Source: Panax quinquefolius
Taxonomy: Eukaryota > Streptophyta > Magnoliopsida > Apiales > Araliaceae
DNA length: 64,000 bases
Direction: 5' to 3'
NCBI GenBank assembly: GCA_020205615.1
Contig: CM035168.1
Location: forward strand, 123,279,573-123,343,572
The first letter of the stretch is position 1. Every line of letters begins with the position of its first letter. The notes below the pieces were generated by a model. The model had not been told where the DNA came from and searched no databases. It saw only the letters and a program-made list of their open reading frames with translations. This document shows, piece after piece, positions 36,640 through 48,037 of the stretch. Made by a program: the position numbers and the translations under genes.

Positions 36640-37817
36640 AGGTCACAACAAACGCCTCCTCAGACCACCGACTTTGACTTTTCTGGAACGGCCTTTGGTG
36701 TTTCCATCCCAGCTGGATTTGTCTTCGGTGCACAACAAAATCGGGCCGGGTGACCTTCTCTTCCACAATTGTAACATGCCTAGGATGGCATCACACAGTT
36801 GGGACTTATGTGTCCCTCTCCTCCACACTTGAAGCATATGATAGGTGATCGTTCTCCTTCCTTAACGACAGGTGCTGATGTTGACGTCTTTCCATCATTA
36901 TTGAATCTCCTCTTCTTGAAATGTCCATTCTTATTATTTTAGCCATGATTACCACCGAAGTGGTTACCATTTCTGGCCTGTTGATTCCCTCCACGCTTGT
37001 TGTCACCGCTTCGATGACTGTTCTCACTGGGATTATCATTTTGCCGGCTATTCTCTTTTGGTTAGATTGACTCATTATCACGCTCCAATAACTGAGCCCT
37101 ATTAACAACATCCGAATACAAACACGGTTTATGAGAGATAAGATATTGACATATCTCGTGTTTCAAACCTCTTAAAACATTAGCGTCATTCTCTCCTCAT
37201 TATCAACCAAATGGGACTTAAAACGGGACAACTCGACAAACTTGGCTTTCGATCTTGCGATACGGTCATGTTGTTTTGTTCCACTTGATGAACTTTACCT
37301 CTTTCATGTGACGAAATACTTTCGGAAAGTACTTGTCGTTGAACAGTTCTTGGAACTTCTCCCAAGACATCTTCAGTGTGGCAGGTTGAATACGCTTTAC
37401 AGATTCTCACCAGTAATCTGCCTCTGCCCGCAACATGAAAGTGGCAAAGGGAACCTTTTGCTCCTCGGAGCATCCCCAAACATCAAATATATTGTTGATA
37501 TGCTTAATCCACGTCTCCGCCTTAAGTGGTTTTGGCTCTCCAAAGAACTCCGGTGGTCCCAGTTCCTTAAACTGCTTGGCGGTGACCATCCGAGAGTTGC
37601 CAGTGTTTCCACCTGCATTATGGACAGGAGCCGCTCTTGCTTGATATTGCATGAATTACATAAAGCCTCTGAACATTCCATCATTCATCATCTGGTCCGT
37701 GTTGTTGTTTGCCTGAGGATTGTCACCTTCCTGATGCACATTATCCTGATTATTGATCTGTGGAGACTCAACGGTCTCCTGTGCTCCATTGATAATCTCA
37801 ACATTTTCGGATGTCAT
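36640..37817 (-). pseudogene. Alpha gag, frameshifted
   Basis: The ATG at 37817 is followed by TSENVEIINGAQ and an Asn/Gln-rich leader. The capsid core is recognisable at 37652-37407 (IKHINNIFDVWGCSEEQKVP, LRAEADYW). A zinc-knuckle region is near 36840-36760 in shifted frames. The N-terminus is complete here, unlike in gamma. Confidence 0.87.
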
Positions 37818-37987
37818 TTTCAAATACTGCCACAAAACAAGAGTTAAATAACATATCACATATTAACCTTATACTCGAATGACCAATTAAATACCAAATA
37901 AACTTAGGTAGGTCATACTAGCGAAAAGAATTCCGCCTCTCTCCCTCCTAGTTTCTTGTCTCACATCTTAGCAGGATCATATCCCAA

Positions 37988-38001
37988 GCTTTGATACCAA
38001 C
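37988..38001 (-). other. Primer-binding site of alpha
   Basis: The minus strand reads GTTGGTATCAAAGC immediately after the 5' LTR end GGGGGCGTCACA. It matches the plant initiator tRNA-Met PBS (TGGTATCAGAGC) with one change. This fixes the orientation of the element and which LTR is 5'. Confidence 0.92.
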
Positions 38002-40118
38002 TGTGACGCCCCCAAAATAGGTATACATCACCCATCTTGAGTTGCCAAATACATGGTACAAAATTCAAATACAAACTAATAATACATCAGTCGTGTAAAT
38101 TACGACAAAACATATACTGTGAGTTTAAATACAAATATTGTCTTCTAAACAATATCCACTCTCAGAATAAGTCCTCATTTTATTTATTGTCACACTATTT
38201 AACAGAATAGTGAGGACTACTAGCTAACACTATCATCCGGACCATTACTCCGTTCCCCGACTCGTCCCAGCTACTTTCTCATTTCCTGAAGAGAATAGTG
38301 AAAGAAAGGGTGAGCTCAACTAGCCCAGTAAGAAATATTATGACTAAGATAATGCAGGATAAAAATATCATTAGTCTTCAACAATGTTAAACTGATAAAA
38401 TACAATAGACATCAAGTTTAACTGTAGCGGACAAGCAATCCATTAAAAGAGTCAAGTAGAGAATAAAATCTACTATCTTTTATGATTTAAAAGGTTTTTC
38501 ATCACTTTTATCACGAGACTCACTTAAATAAATAATCCACATCATCCCCCGCACTACTACCAAGGATATTCATTAGGTCACGACCACAAATTCCATGCAC
38601 TACAGCCAATGATATTTGTGTATTCATCAATGGTCATGATCATGCCAACAATCGTCCACCAATGCACTACTACAGGCCAATGATGACTTTTATCACATCA
38701 TTTGTAACATTACTACCATGATTATACCGAATAATCCGGTCATAATCATACCAAGTCCATCTATGCACACAAAGCCACGAGATGACTTTCAAAAAAATAT
38801 AAACATGAGGATGATGACAATGATATAAGAATTCAATAAAACAAGTTCAAGAATTAATTTGTCCAGAACCAATAACATCCAAATTTTCAACACGATACTT
38901 TCTTTGTAGAGTAAAATTCAAGAATGCTTAGAAGAATATTTCCATGAAAAGATATTGGATGAAGCTTAAATATCAAGGATATTCTACTAATTTCATGGAG
39001 TATAGAAGTCAAAACTTTAACCAATCTGAGTATAATAAAGAATGGAATAACAAAAGAAATCACCATGCACGCCGTACATCGCATGTATAAAGTTATTCCA
39101 ACGTAATAATAAATAATCGAACCAGTCGCAAAATTCGCACCGACAGGATGTTCCAATGTAATAATAAATAATGGAATAACAATGTAAATCACCATGCATG
39201 CAGTACTTCACATGTAAAAGTTATTCCAATGTAATAATAAAGGCGGAACCAGTCCGGTGTAAAACACACATGCATGTGATATTCCAAATGTAATAATAAA
39301 AGCAGTAATAATAAAGACGGAACCAGTCAGGTGTAAAAAACACATGCATGTGATATTCCAAATGTAATAATAAAGGCGGAATAATAAAGACGAAACCAGT
39401 CCTGTAAAACACACGCATGTGATATTCCAAATGTAATAATAAAAAAGATGAAATATAGAAGAATGTCACCAAGTATAGGGTGGCAATAGACGTATAAAAG
39501 TTATTCCAACATAATAATAAAGAAATGGAATAATGTAAGAATTTCACCAAGTATAGGGTAGATCACAGATACAAAAGTTATTCCAATGTAATAATAAGAA
39601 ATGGAATAACAATGCCTTCTCTTCATGAATAAAAAGAATAACACCCTTTACCGTAAAAAGAAGCTGGATATAGGAAAAGAAAGTTAGTAGAGACTTCTTC
39701 TTATTTCTCTCTATAACTTTCTCTCTCAGAGTTCAAATTGAATTCGTAAGAAAATAATGAAGGAATGAGCTTTATTTATAGAAAAATGGACTGCATAAGA
39801 ATTAACACATGAACGGTCCAGATTGATTTACTTTAATCTGACGGTCCATATTTAAAGCAAAATCTTTTAAATAAAATATAATATATAATATATATATATT
39901 ATATCAATATAACACATGCTAAAAAACATTCACGGGTGAATGAAAATTCTCACGGATGAGTTTTTCTTTGGATGACATGCCAAACTTCAACTCAACACCA
40001 AGAAAAACAAAATAAGTATAATAATGTATATATAATAATAATATTAGCAAAACTCCCTCCTGACATGTTTGTAAAACTCCCCCGTGACTTAAAGTCACAC
40101 TCCCCACCCATCTTTATC

Positions 40119-40151
<33 letters not shown>

Positions 40152-40662
40152 CATATATATAATTATATAACAAAACTGAAATAACGTCTACCAACAATTT
40201 TGAAAAATGAGTAAGTGAGAGTCCAAATAACACGCCAAAATTTACAACAAACACTGTAGCAATAATTAAACAAAACTGAGTGACTTCTCACGTAAGCATT
40301 AATAATCAATACCGTGTGCTATTATGCAACCACGTGATTAATTAGTGTACTTTACTACTGAAAGTAGTTCAATAAGATAACTGTAAAACTTTCGCCGTTA
40401 TTTTTATAAAATATTTTTGTCGTTTTCTCAATCGAAACAATAATTACGTTAATGGGGTCCACCAATGATTGTATCATTTGTATTTAATATTCCTCGCTAA
40501 AACGAATATTCCCAACCAATCGAATATAATATGACAACTTCAGATACTTTGTAAAATTTATAAATATTACCCACAACTATAACATTATATCAAATTCATT
40601 CCATAATATTTAAAATGAAATTTATAGTAAAATCATCTTTATTAAAAAGTTGGGGTCTTACA
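38002..40662 (-). repeat. Alpha 5' LTR
   Basis: 2661 bp. In element sense U3 starts TGTAAGACCCCAACTTTTTA and U5 ends GGGGGCGTCACA. A 60-bp-class array lies at about 39080-39470, downstream of the TATA box and therefore within the predicted transcript. It is uninterrupted and so serves as the template for the split 3' LTR. Confidence 0.93.
39773..39781 (-). promoter_or_regulatory. TATA box of the alpha 5' LTR
   Basis: The minus strand reads CTATAAATA, about 880 bp from the U3 end. Its position matches the TATA boxes of the other LTRs (12885-12893, 28385-28394, 31721-31730, 60266-60274), which supports function over chance. Confidence 0.7.
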
Positions 40663-41529
40663 ATTATTAATATAAAATTAAATATCATTCTTTAATAAAA
40701 TATAAAGTGATCATTATAAATCTTGCATTATTATTATTAGTAATTTTATTATTAAGCAATAATTATTAGTAATGATTTTATATATTAAGTAATGATTTTA
40801 TTATTAATAAAATTAGTTCAATTAGTCTAATAAGTAATGATGATAATTTTTCAAGATTTTCAGAAATTAATTTACTTATCGAATTTATAAAAGTAGTGAA
40901 GTATTATTATCAATATTAGAAGTACAGATTATACCAATACTAGATCGCATAACATTAAGAGGAATAAGTACATATTACATGTTCATTTTCATAAAATACA
41001 AAAACATAGCATGATTAATACAACCGACGCCTATTTTTTTGGCTCAGAATCCAAAGACTCGATAGTGATTTCGCTTTATCGTGGTCGATTTCAAAGCCAT
41101 AAATTGCACATTTTCGATGAGGCTTAGAAGGAATGATTTTTCGAGTGCACTCTTGAATCTAGATTATTTTTTGCATGCCCTTTGTTTGAGAAATAATAAT
41201 TGGCGAAGAAAAACTCTTCTTCCGCTTCCACCTCTGCGTGATCTTCATCGTCATTATCGTATCCCATATCATGATTTAGATCTCCAACTATGCAATCAAT
41301 GTCGCCATCTCGCCAGATTCAAGAATATTCTCATCCTGGATCATCTTCGGGTCAACCAACTCTTTTCTCTCGTGCATTCGGTTTAAGAAACGGCTTTTGT
41401 AACCTCAGATCGAAAGCAAAGCCGCTTTGCTCGCTAACCTCGGTCGGGTTCAAAATATTTTTTTATTATTTCCTTATATAAGCCGGTACAAGCTGTAACG
41501 ATCGAAAAAAAAAATTTTAAAGGATAAAC
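40663..41529. other. Inner segment of the inverted-repeat element
   Basis: The first part is very AT-rich. At 41125-41318 (minus) there is a 64-codon open stretch, ending in a stop, with an acidic run (DNDDEDHAEVEAEEEFFF). It has no clear start and an upstream in-frame stop. I do not recognise the product; it could be a remnant of the transposon's own gene or a captured fragment. The plus-strand frame at 41081-41386 is probably its shadow. Confidence 0.45.
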
Positions 41530-41776
41530 CGGTACAAGCTCTTCCGATCGGATTATTTTAATAATAAATATTCATATTGTATAACTATACTGACAAGAAT
41601 ATTTTACATGGACCTCTCTTATTAAAATAGAAGCCGGCATAAGTAAATATTTGGGCACAACAACCTGTGCTGGCTGATCAATTACAACTTCTAATCTCAG
41701 CCTTCAAATCAATTTATCAACGGTACAAAAAAAAATTATTGCACAGTTCCTATGGCAACCGGTTGACATGGATGAG

Positions 41777-41779
<3 letters not shown>
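41530..41779 (-). repeat. Right arm of the long inverted repeat (partner 8441-8690)
   Basis: The reverse complement starts GAACTCATCCATG and follows the left arm through GATTTGAAGGCTGAG, GGTTGTTGTGCC, GCCGGCTTCTATTTTAATAA and GAATATTTATTATTAAAATA. The arm ends next to a CT microsatellite. Confidence 0.85.

Positions 41780-41782
<3 letters not shown>

Positions 41783-41850
<68 letters not shown>
41783..41850. repeat. Compound microsatellite (CT)n(AT)n(AC)n
   Basis: Runs of CT, then AT, then AC dinucleotides lie directly outside the right arm. The left arm likewise touches a (TA)n run, so any target duplicate is obscured. Confidence 0.95.
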
Positions 41851-41975
41851 GATGGATTTGATGGCAAAAGAATTTATATTATTTTACTCTCTTTTTTTTT
41901 GGAAAAAAAAAACAGAGCATTAATTACATGTAAATGATATGATACTTTAAAATTTTGTTACCATGAAGTTAACTA

Positions 41976-42224
41976 CTCTCTCCGTTCCTTAATATAAGTC
42001 GTTTTAGAGAAATGTTTAGTAAGCATTAATTGCTTAGTTTCCGATTTAACCCAAGTATTAAATGTAACTTTGGTTCTCTCACTATTTTTTGTCCAATAAA
42101 TAACAAACTCTTCTTTCAATACAAGGATAATATAGACAATTGATATTATAGTTAATGCTATAAAATCATTATCATAATACTTGTGCACAACCTTAAAACA
42201 ACCTATATTAAAAAACCGAGGAAG
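41976..42224. mobile_element. Stowaway-like MITE, 249 bp, with TA target duplicates
   Basis: The left end reads CTCTCTCCGTTCCTTAATAT and the right end, reverse-complemented, CTTCCTCGGTTTTTTAATAT; both continue into AAGT/AGGT-GTTTTA. TA flanks both ends (41974-41975, 42225-42226). The CTCYCTCCGTTCC terminus is typical of plant Tc1/mariner Stowaway elements. It has no coding capacity. Confidence 0.88.
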
Positions 42225-42226
42225 TA

Positions 42227-43067
42227 TATGATAAATTGATCATATTCGACTTGCGTGTCGACCAATACTTTCCCAAAATTAAATAATCACCAATACTTTC
42301 CCAATTTAGGAGCGGTAAATTGATTTCTATATATAAAAAGAGATTTGGATATGATTAACATTCAAAGCCTAGTTTATTACCAAGACTGTTTAGATTTCGT
42401 GACAGTAATCCATCAAATTACACCAAAAGTCCATATTACCCCTCAAAAGAATATGATTTATTATGTGTTTGTAAGTTTGATCAAGGACTGCCCGTGTTAT
42501 TTTGCAGCCATCCGTGGAGTTGGTTACACTTTAACATCCCAAAGGTCCTTCACTTCCATTTCCATATATGCATGCCTCTAGCCTCTAGCCTCTAGCCTCT
42601 AGCCTGTAGCCTGTAGCCTGTAGCCTCTAGCCTAGAGAGAGTTTTTCCCCAAGGCTTATTAGCAAAAGTCTCTATTATTCGGAGTAAAATATTATTGTAT
42701 ACAATTGGGAATAGGATTTCAATATCGCAAGACCGAGAACAGAGGAGAGAGAAAGGGGAACTAAATTACTATATGATTGGTTGTATTTGTTGGGTTGAAG
42801 CTATTCTATTCAGTATTCACTCTGTTCTGGCCATCACCATCATTGTCAATATTCACTTCCTATAGGTCCTTATCTGTCTCTGTGCACAGTCTCTTGATCC
42901 CACTCGAATCTTTAATAAATTATTCCCTTTCTTATGCCTTTTGTTTTTTTTTTTTGAAAAAGTTGTAAGAGACTGCAATTTAGTGGTTAAAGCCCAATTT
43001 TTTTCCCCTGTGATCTCTGTTTGTGTGTTGATTTCTTATTTGGGGTCTTTGGTTTTTGGTTCTAAGG
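42227..43067 (+). promoter_or_regulatory. Upstream and 5' leader region of the response regulator
   Basis: No other gene is recognised. It contains the 7-bp minisatellite at 42574-42636 and then AG-rich and T-rich DNA up to the start codon. A transcription start could not be placed. Confidence 0.5.
42574..42636 (+). repeat. 7-bp minisatellite, 9 units of GCCT(C/G)TA
   Basis: Nine adjacent 7-bp units: four GCCTCTA, three GCCTGTA, one GCCTCTA and one GCCTAGA. It lies about 430 bp before the response-regulator start codon. Confidence 0.95.
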
Positions 43068-46000
43068 ATGACTATTGAGAAAATTAGAGGAAGTTATGGG
43101 GATGAAATTGATGATTTTCCAAAGGGTATGCGTGTTCTTGCTGTTGATGATGACCCCACATGTTTGAAGCTATTGGATGGCCTGCTACGGAAGTGCCAGT
43201 ATCATGGTTAGATTCTCCAATGTTTTACAGTTTCTTGCTTATATTCAATTTATGTTTGATGACTCTAAATTGGGTTTTGTTAGATTTTAGGCCTGATTTG
43301 CGTTTTTCTCGAAGGGGTTTGAAAATCTTATTATTGCTTGCTTGATAATTTAGGTGTTCTGTGTCATGATTTCATTGACTACAAAAGGCTCAATTGATAT
43401 AATTTTTTACATTGTTGTTAGTATTTTGTCACAAATTACAGTCGATCAGTTAAGTTTGATGGTTCAATTTTTGTGTTTTAAAGAAATTCTTGAAAGATTT
43501 GAAAATGTGTTTTTTTCCTTTCTGTTATCCAAAAAATTGTCATAAAATATAACTCAAGCACGGTTTAGAATTCGTGTTGACCCAACTTCATAAGGGTGAT
43601 TAGTCATTTAACTTGATGAATTCTAGTCGTGTATATGGTTTAGTCAATGTATACATGTATTCCAAATATTTTTACACTATAAAATTCTGATCAAGTTTGA
43701 GTACAGGTCACGTAGTGCTAGTAATATGTGTTCAAAAGGGTGTTCAATTATTTCCAATGCACCAGGGATTTTTGTTTTTGTTTTATACTTTTATTGATAC
43801 TTGGTTCAATCTCTAGTTCAAATTATGTTCATTCAATCCGTATTTTAGTGTCTTTAACTTTTGTTGTATTTGTAGAATAATGAATAAGGAGGGTGACAGT
43901 TCCTGTCTCCAAGATCATGTTTTTGTTTCTAGGGTAGCGCTTATACAATCTTTGTTTGTTTTAATTCTGGCTTTTGCTCTCCCTTTTCTTATTTTTTTGT
44001 TTTGTTGTTGTTTATGATGAGATTGTCTTTCTTAAGTTATGGCTTTCACTTTGCAGTTACAACCACAAGTCACGCAAGAGCAGCATTGAACATGTTGAGA
44101 GAAAACAGAAACAGATTTGACTTGATCATCAGTGATGTGCATATGCCAGACATGGATGGTTTTAAGCTGCTGGAGCTTGTTGGACTTGAAATGGACCTAC
44201 CTGTCATCAGTATGCAAGAAGCACTTTCGTTATCCCTGATATAGACTTATCCTTTATATGTTCTCTTTCTTCCTATCCCTTGTTTCTTGAAATTTAGTAG
44301 TATTTAAGTTTGAAAATTGCATGAAAAATAAGATTATTTCAGTAATAACATATTTTACAGTACTGATCAGTATATCAATTCTTTGGCATTTATGGTATGA
44401 TTTCCTTATTTAAAAAATATTTACTGACTTTGAGATGGCCTCAGTGTTGTCCGCAAACAGTGATCCGAAACTTGTAATGAAGGGGATTACTCACGGTGCT
44501 TGTGACTATCTGGTAAAACCTGTTCGAATTGAGGAGCTCAGGAACATATGGCAACATGTAATCCGGAGGAAGAAGGTGGACTTCAAGTTGCATGACAAAT
44601 CAAACTCTCAAGACGGGGATCAGCAGGGAAGTGAAGGTGGACAAGGACCTGCATTGACTGGTAATGCAGATCAGAATGGGAAGATAAATAGAAAAAGAAA
44701 GGATGAGGAGGAAGAGGGTGAAGAGAACGAACATGATGACGATGACCCATCAACACAGAAGAAGCCTCGGGTTGTTTGGTCTATAGAGCTTCACAGGAAG
44801 TTTGTTGCAGCTGTTAATCAGTTGGGCCTTGAAAGTGAGTTCTTTAATGCCAAATAATCAAGTCCTTATTATTTCAAATATGGAACTTCTCACGATTGAT
44901 AGTCTTGATTCCTCATTTTCTTGTTTATAATGCAGAAGCTGTTCCTAAAAGGATTCTTGATCTGATGAATGTCGAAGGGCTTACAAGGGAAAATGTGGCA
45001 AGCCATCTACAGGCACAAACCTAACCTTATGCCTCTGTTAATTAAAGTGTACCTTTTAGAAATTTGTGCCTTAATAGTTAATAGCGATTCATTGAATTTT
45101 GACATAGTTTGCCTACTTTAGTAACTTGTTCTTTCTGTAAATTCAAGATTTGTTCTTGACGATAGGAGGATGCACCTAGACAGATGCTTCCTGTCCTTCT
45201 TGCAGCTAATTTGGAAACCCTTGCCACCTAACCAATCTGGCTAGAGAAGGACCCAAGGATCGAAAAGGAAAACTTAATTTGATGAAGATCACATCCTTTA
45301 TTAACCTGACGTAGGCGCGATGGATTAATTTAAGTATGATTCTCTTATTTTTTACGACACACTATGGGCTGGGAAAAAAAGAGGATAGGTGACTTGCTGA
45401 GATTATTAAAATTATTGTCCAAAATACCGAGGGGGAGGAGTGTCACCTCAAACTAACCTCCAGAAAAAAACAGAATTTCTGTAATATTTTTTCAGGGAAT
45501 AGGCAAGGTTGGCCCATTAGGGTAAGGAATTTGTGATCTTGAGGTTGTACAAACTAAACTGATTTCCCTTTAATTTGTTGTTGTTTTTTGTAAAGTCTAG
45601 CTTAACTTGCTTGAATTGTGTTACAGAAATATCGACTCTACCTGAAAAGGATTAATTCTGTGGCATCCCAGCAAGCTAACACGGTTGCTGCATTAGGGGG
45701 TAAGGATGCCTCTTATATGCGCATGGGAACACTAGATGAACTTGGAGATTTTCGAACATTGGCTGGATCAGGAAGGCTTTCAAACACTGGGCTATCATCA
45801 TATTCACCTTCTGGAATGCTTGGAAGGCTGAATAGGCCAGTTGGTGTGAGCCTCTGTGGCAGCCTTACTTCTTCAGCTGTAATCCAACCAAGCCATGCCC
45901 AAAACCTAAGCAACTCTATAAATGCTCTTGGGAAATTCCAGTCATTTGTTTCACCAGCACAGCAAAATCCAAATTTGTTTCAAGAAATTCCATCATCCTT

Positions 46001-48037
46001 GGAGCTTGATCAGTTCCAGCAGAGTAAGAGTACTGCCCGTGATGTGGACTTCAATCCTGCAGATAACCACATAAATTTTGCAGTTTCTAATACTTTTACA
46101 GATACAAGGGTTAGAGGTGGTACCTTAAACAACGTACTAACTGCTGGACAGAGCAATTCTTTGGTGTTACAAGGGAATACACAGCGAACTCAAAATGGGA
46201 TTGGATTCATCAATCAGTCTTCTATCAACATGGCTTCTTTCAACTCGGATTCTTTTAATATTGGTGCCAGTGGTTCTTCTAATACCCTGGAAGATGGTAG
46301 ATGTCATGAAACCTGGCAGAATGACTTTCAGTTATCAAAGTTTCCGTCAAACCCTTTGACATTAACTGAACCTTACAATAATGCTCAGTTGCCTCCTAAT
46401 AGTTTGATGTACAATAATTCTTTTCCAAGTGCTCATATTCAGAACTCCCCAATCCATTTCTCGTCTAATTCTACAGTTTCTGCACCTCTTGAAGATTCAA
46501 GAGGAGAATGCCAAGACAGTTTGTACGGTAACATTGTTCAGAATGTGAACCAAGAACCAAATCAAAGATTGAGGCAACATAAACAGGATTGCATTCGCAA
46601 CTCAAATAATACTTTCAGCACCTTAAACTCTGTGGCTCATGCCAATGGTGGTGTGGCTCCCTTTAGCCAGAGCGTGGACCATAATAATGGAGACTACAAT
46701 CAAAGGATGGAAGTCTCTCTGTCTGGCATATCAAATGCTAGTGCTTCAAGTCTTGTACAGCAAAGTGAGACTGACAAATCAACCATGAACTTGAAACTGA
46801 GGTCCAATGAAGGCTATCTTTTCGAGCAAACAAATTCACAGGGTCGTTTAGTTCCTAATAATTACGATTCCTTGGATGATCTAATGAATGCAGTAATGAA
46901 ACGGGTACGATATGTTTCAACCTCATCTGATTCAGTTTCTTTTATGCCTCCTACTATGCTCAAGTAATCAAAATAATAAAATACCATGATTAATCAAAAG
47001 TATTACATGCCAGATTCTGACTTGTGAAATAATTTCGGATTTTGAGGTAGCATCATAGTTTGCATAATTTGGCTGTTGATTTGACCGTTTAGTACCTCTA
47101 ATTACATATTTCATTCAGCGTACCCGAGTGTACAGTGGCAGTTGTTGCTTTTCAATTAAAATCTGTTTGATGACCCTCAACGAGTGTGTTTTGCTAAATC
47201 GAACATGTAAGAGACAATATATCACCATAATATAGCATCCAACTGTAAAAGTGCCTTGGAAGGGCCAACCTTGGGGATCTTACTGTATAACACCTTCACT
47301 GTATAGACGGTATAGGTTTATTACAAGGATCGTAAAAGGTCTTAATAAGAAAAATAGGGGTTTCTTGCACATTTTTTCGAAAATATTATTGGTCCATTTT
47401 CTCACAGTTACAGTAGTCAAACCTCTTATAGGCGGTGGTACCACCCCACTGCCCAGTCGGTTGCCCATTTTTTCCCCTAGTTTATTTGAACTAAAAAAGG
47501 GAAATTATTTGTATAATATGCTATTTTGATACAAAATACCTACATTTGATCAATGTCAAAAACAAAATAAAAAATCAAATATTTGTAAAAGGTTATCCCA
47601 CTGTTTAAAGTAGTGTTGCATAGCTAAACTTTGAACAAAATAAAGAAAATCTCAATTTATGCTACAAAACAATGAGACAGAAAGATTACTTATATTTTTT
47701 AACTTCCTTTCCAGTGATTGGTGAAACCAAAAGGAAAACTAAGTCTGGCGCTATAAATGTCTCGGCCAGATTCAGAACCATGCTAAACTTGTCATTATGT
47801 AGTTCAATAAAATCCTATTTCATTCAAATAATGACATTTTGTTCTTATATGTTACGGATGTACAAAGTTTAGTACATTCTATACTCTTGTTTTTCTTTCG
47901 TCCATGACATTTTTGTAATGCTTCTATTAAGATTTATATGGAAAATTCATATTTGTGTTGTGCAGGATAAGGATGGAACTATGTTAATGGGTGGAGAATT
48001 TGGATTTGATGCCTACTCTTTCGGAACATGTATTTGA
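43068..48037 (+). CDS. Type-B response regulator (cytokinin signalling transcription factor), 702 aa, 6 exons
   Basis: Exons: 43068-43206, 44057-44209, 44445-44834, 44936-45012, 45627-46904, 47966-48037 (703 codons with stop). Receiver domain, about residues 21-140: acidic pocket VDDDP (27-29), phospho-acceptor Asp73 in [10 protein letters not shown], conserved Lys122 in LVKPVR. A basic-acidic linker ([10 protein letters not shown]) follows, then a GARP Myb-like DNA-binding domain ([20 protein letters not shown] to [12 protein letters not shown]) and a Gln/Asn/Ser-rich C-terminus. In plants His-phosphotransfer proteins phosphorylate the Asp and the factor activates cytokinin genes in the nucleus. 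It resembles the ARR10/ARR12 group; exact orthology is not claimed. Intron 4 begins with GC, not GT. If intron 5 is retained, the frame stops at 46967 with a different tail; splicing at 46904 gives the family-like end [11 protein letters not shown], so I prefer it. Confidence 0.93.

Larger units (their letters stand above)
17813..40662 (-). mobile_element. Retroelement alpha: Ty3/Gypsy element with both LTRs, host of two later insertions
   Basis: Both ends are defined: TGTGACGCCCCC at 17813 and GGGGTCTTACA at 40662, flanked by ATTAT (17808-17812 and 40663-40667). Its 3' LTR is 17813-19239 plus 29329-30441, its 5' LTR 38002-40662. A PBS complementary to initiator tRNA-Met lies at 37988-38001 and a purine tract next to 30442. 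The LTR pair shares private sequence (a 62-codon frame translating identically at 29685-29873 and 39919-40107), confirming they belong together. Pol order protease-RT-RNase H-integrase marks Ty3/Gypsy. The GPF-type integrase end and a chromodomain-like tail (clearest in beta), with long LTRs, suggest a Tekay/Del-like chromovirus; clade is inference. About 22.8 kb with insertions, about 10 kb without. Confidence 0.92.

Noticed and set aside
42574..42636. Telomere-like repeat
   Set aside because: The unit is GCCTCTA, not TTTAGGG or its complement; it is a local minisatellite.
44002..44244. Separate short gene in the response-regulator locus
   Set aside because: It is exon 2 with intron read-through at both ends; correct splice sites are 44057 and 44209.
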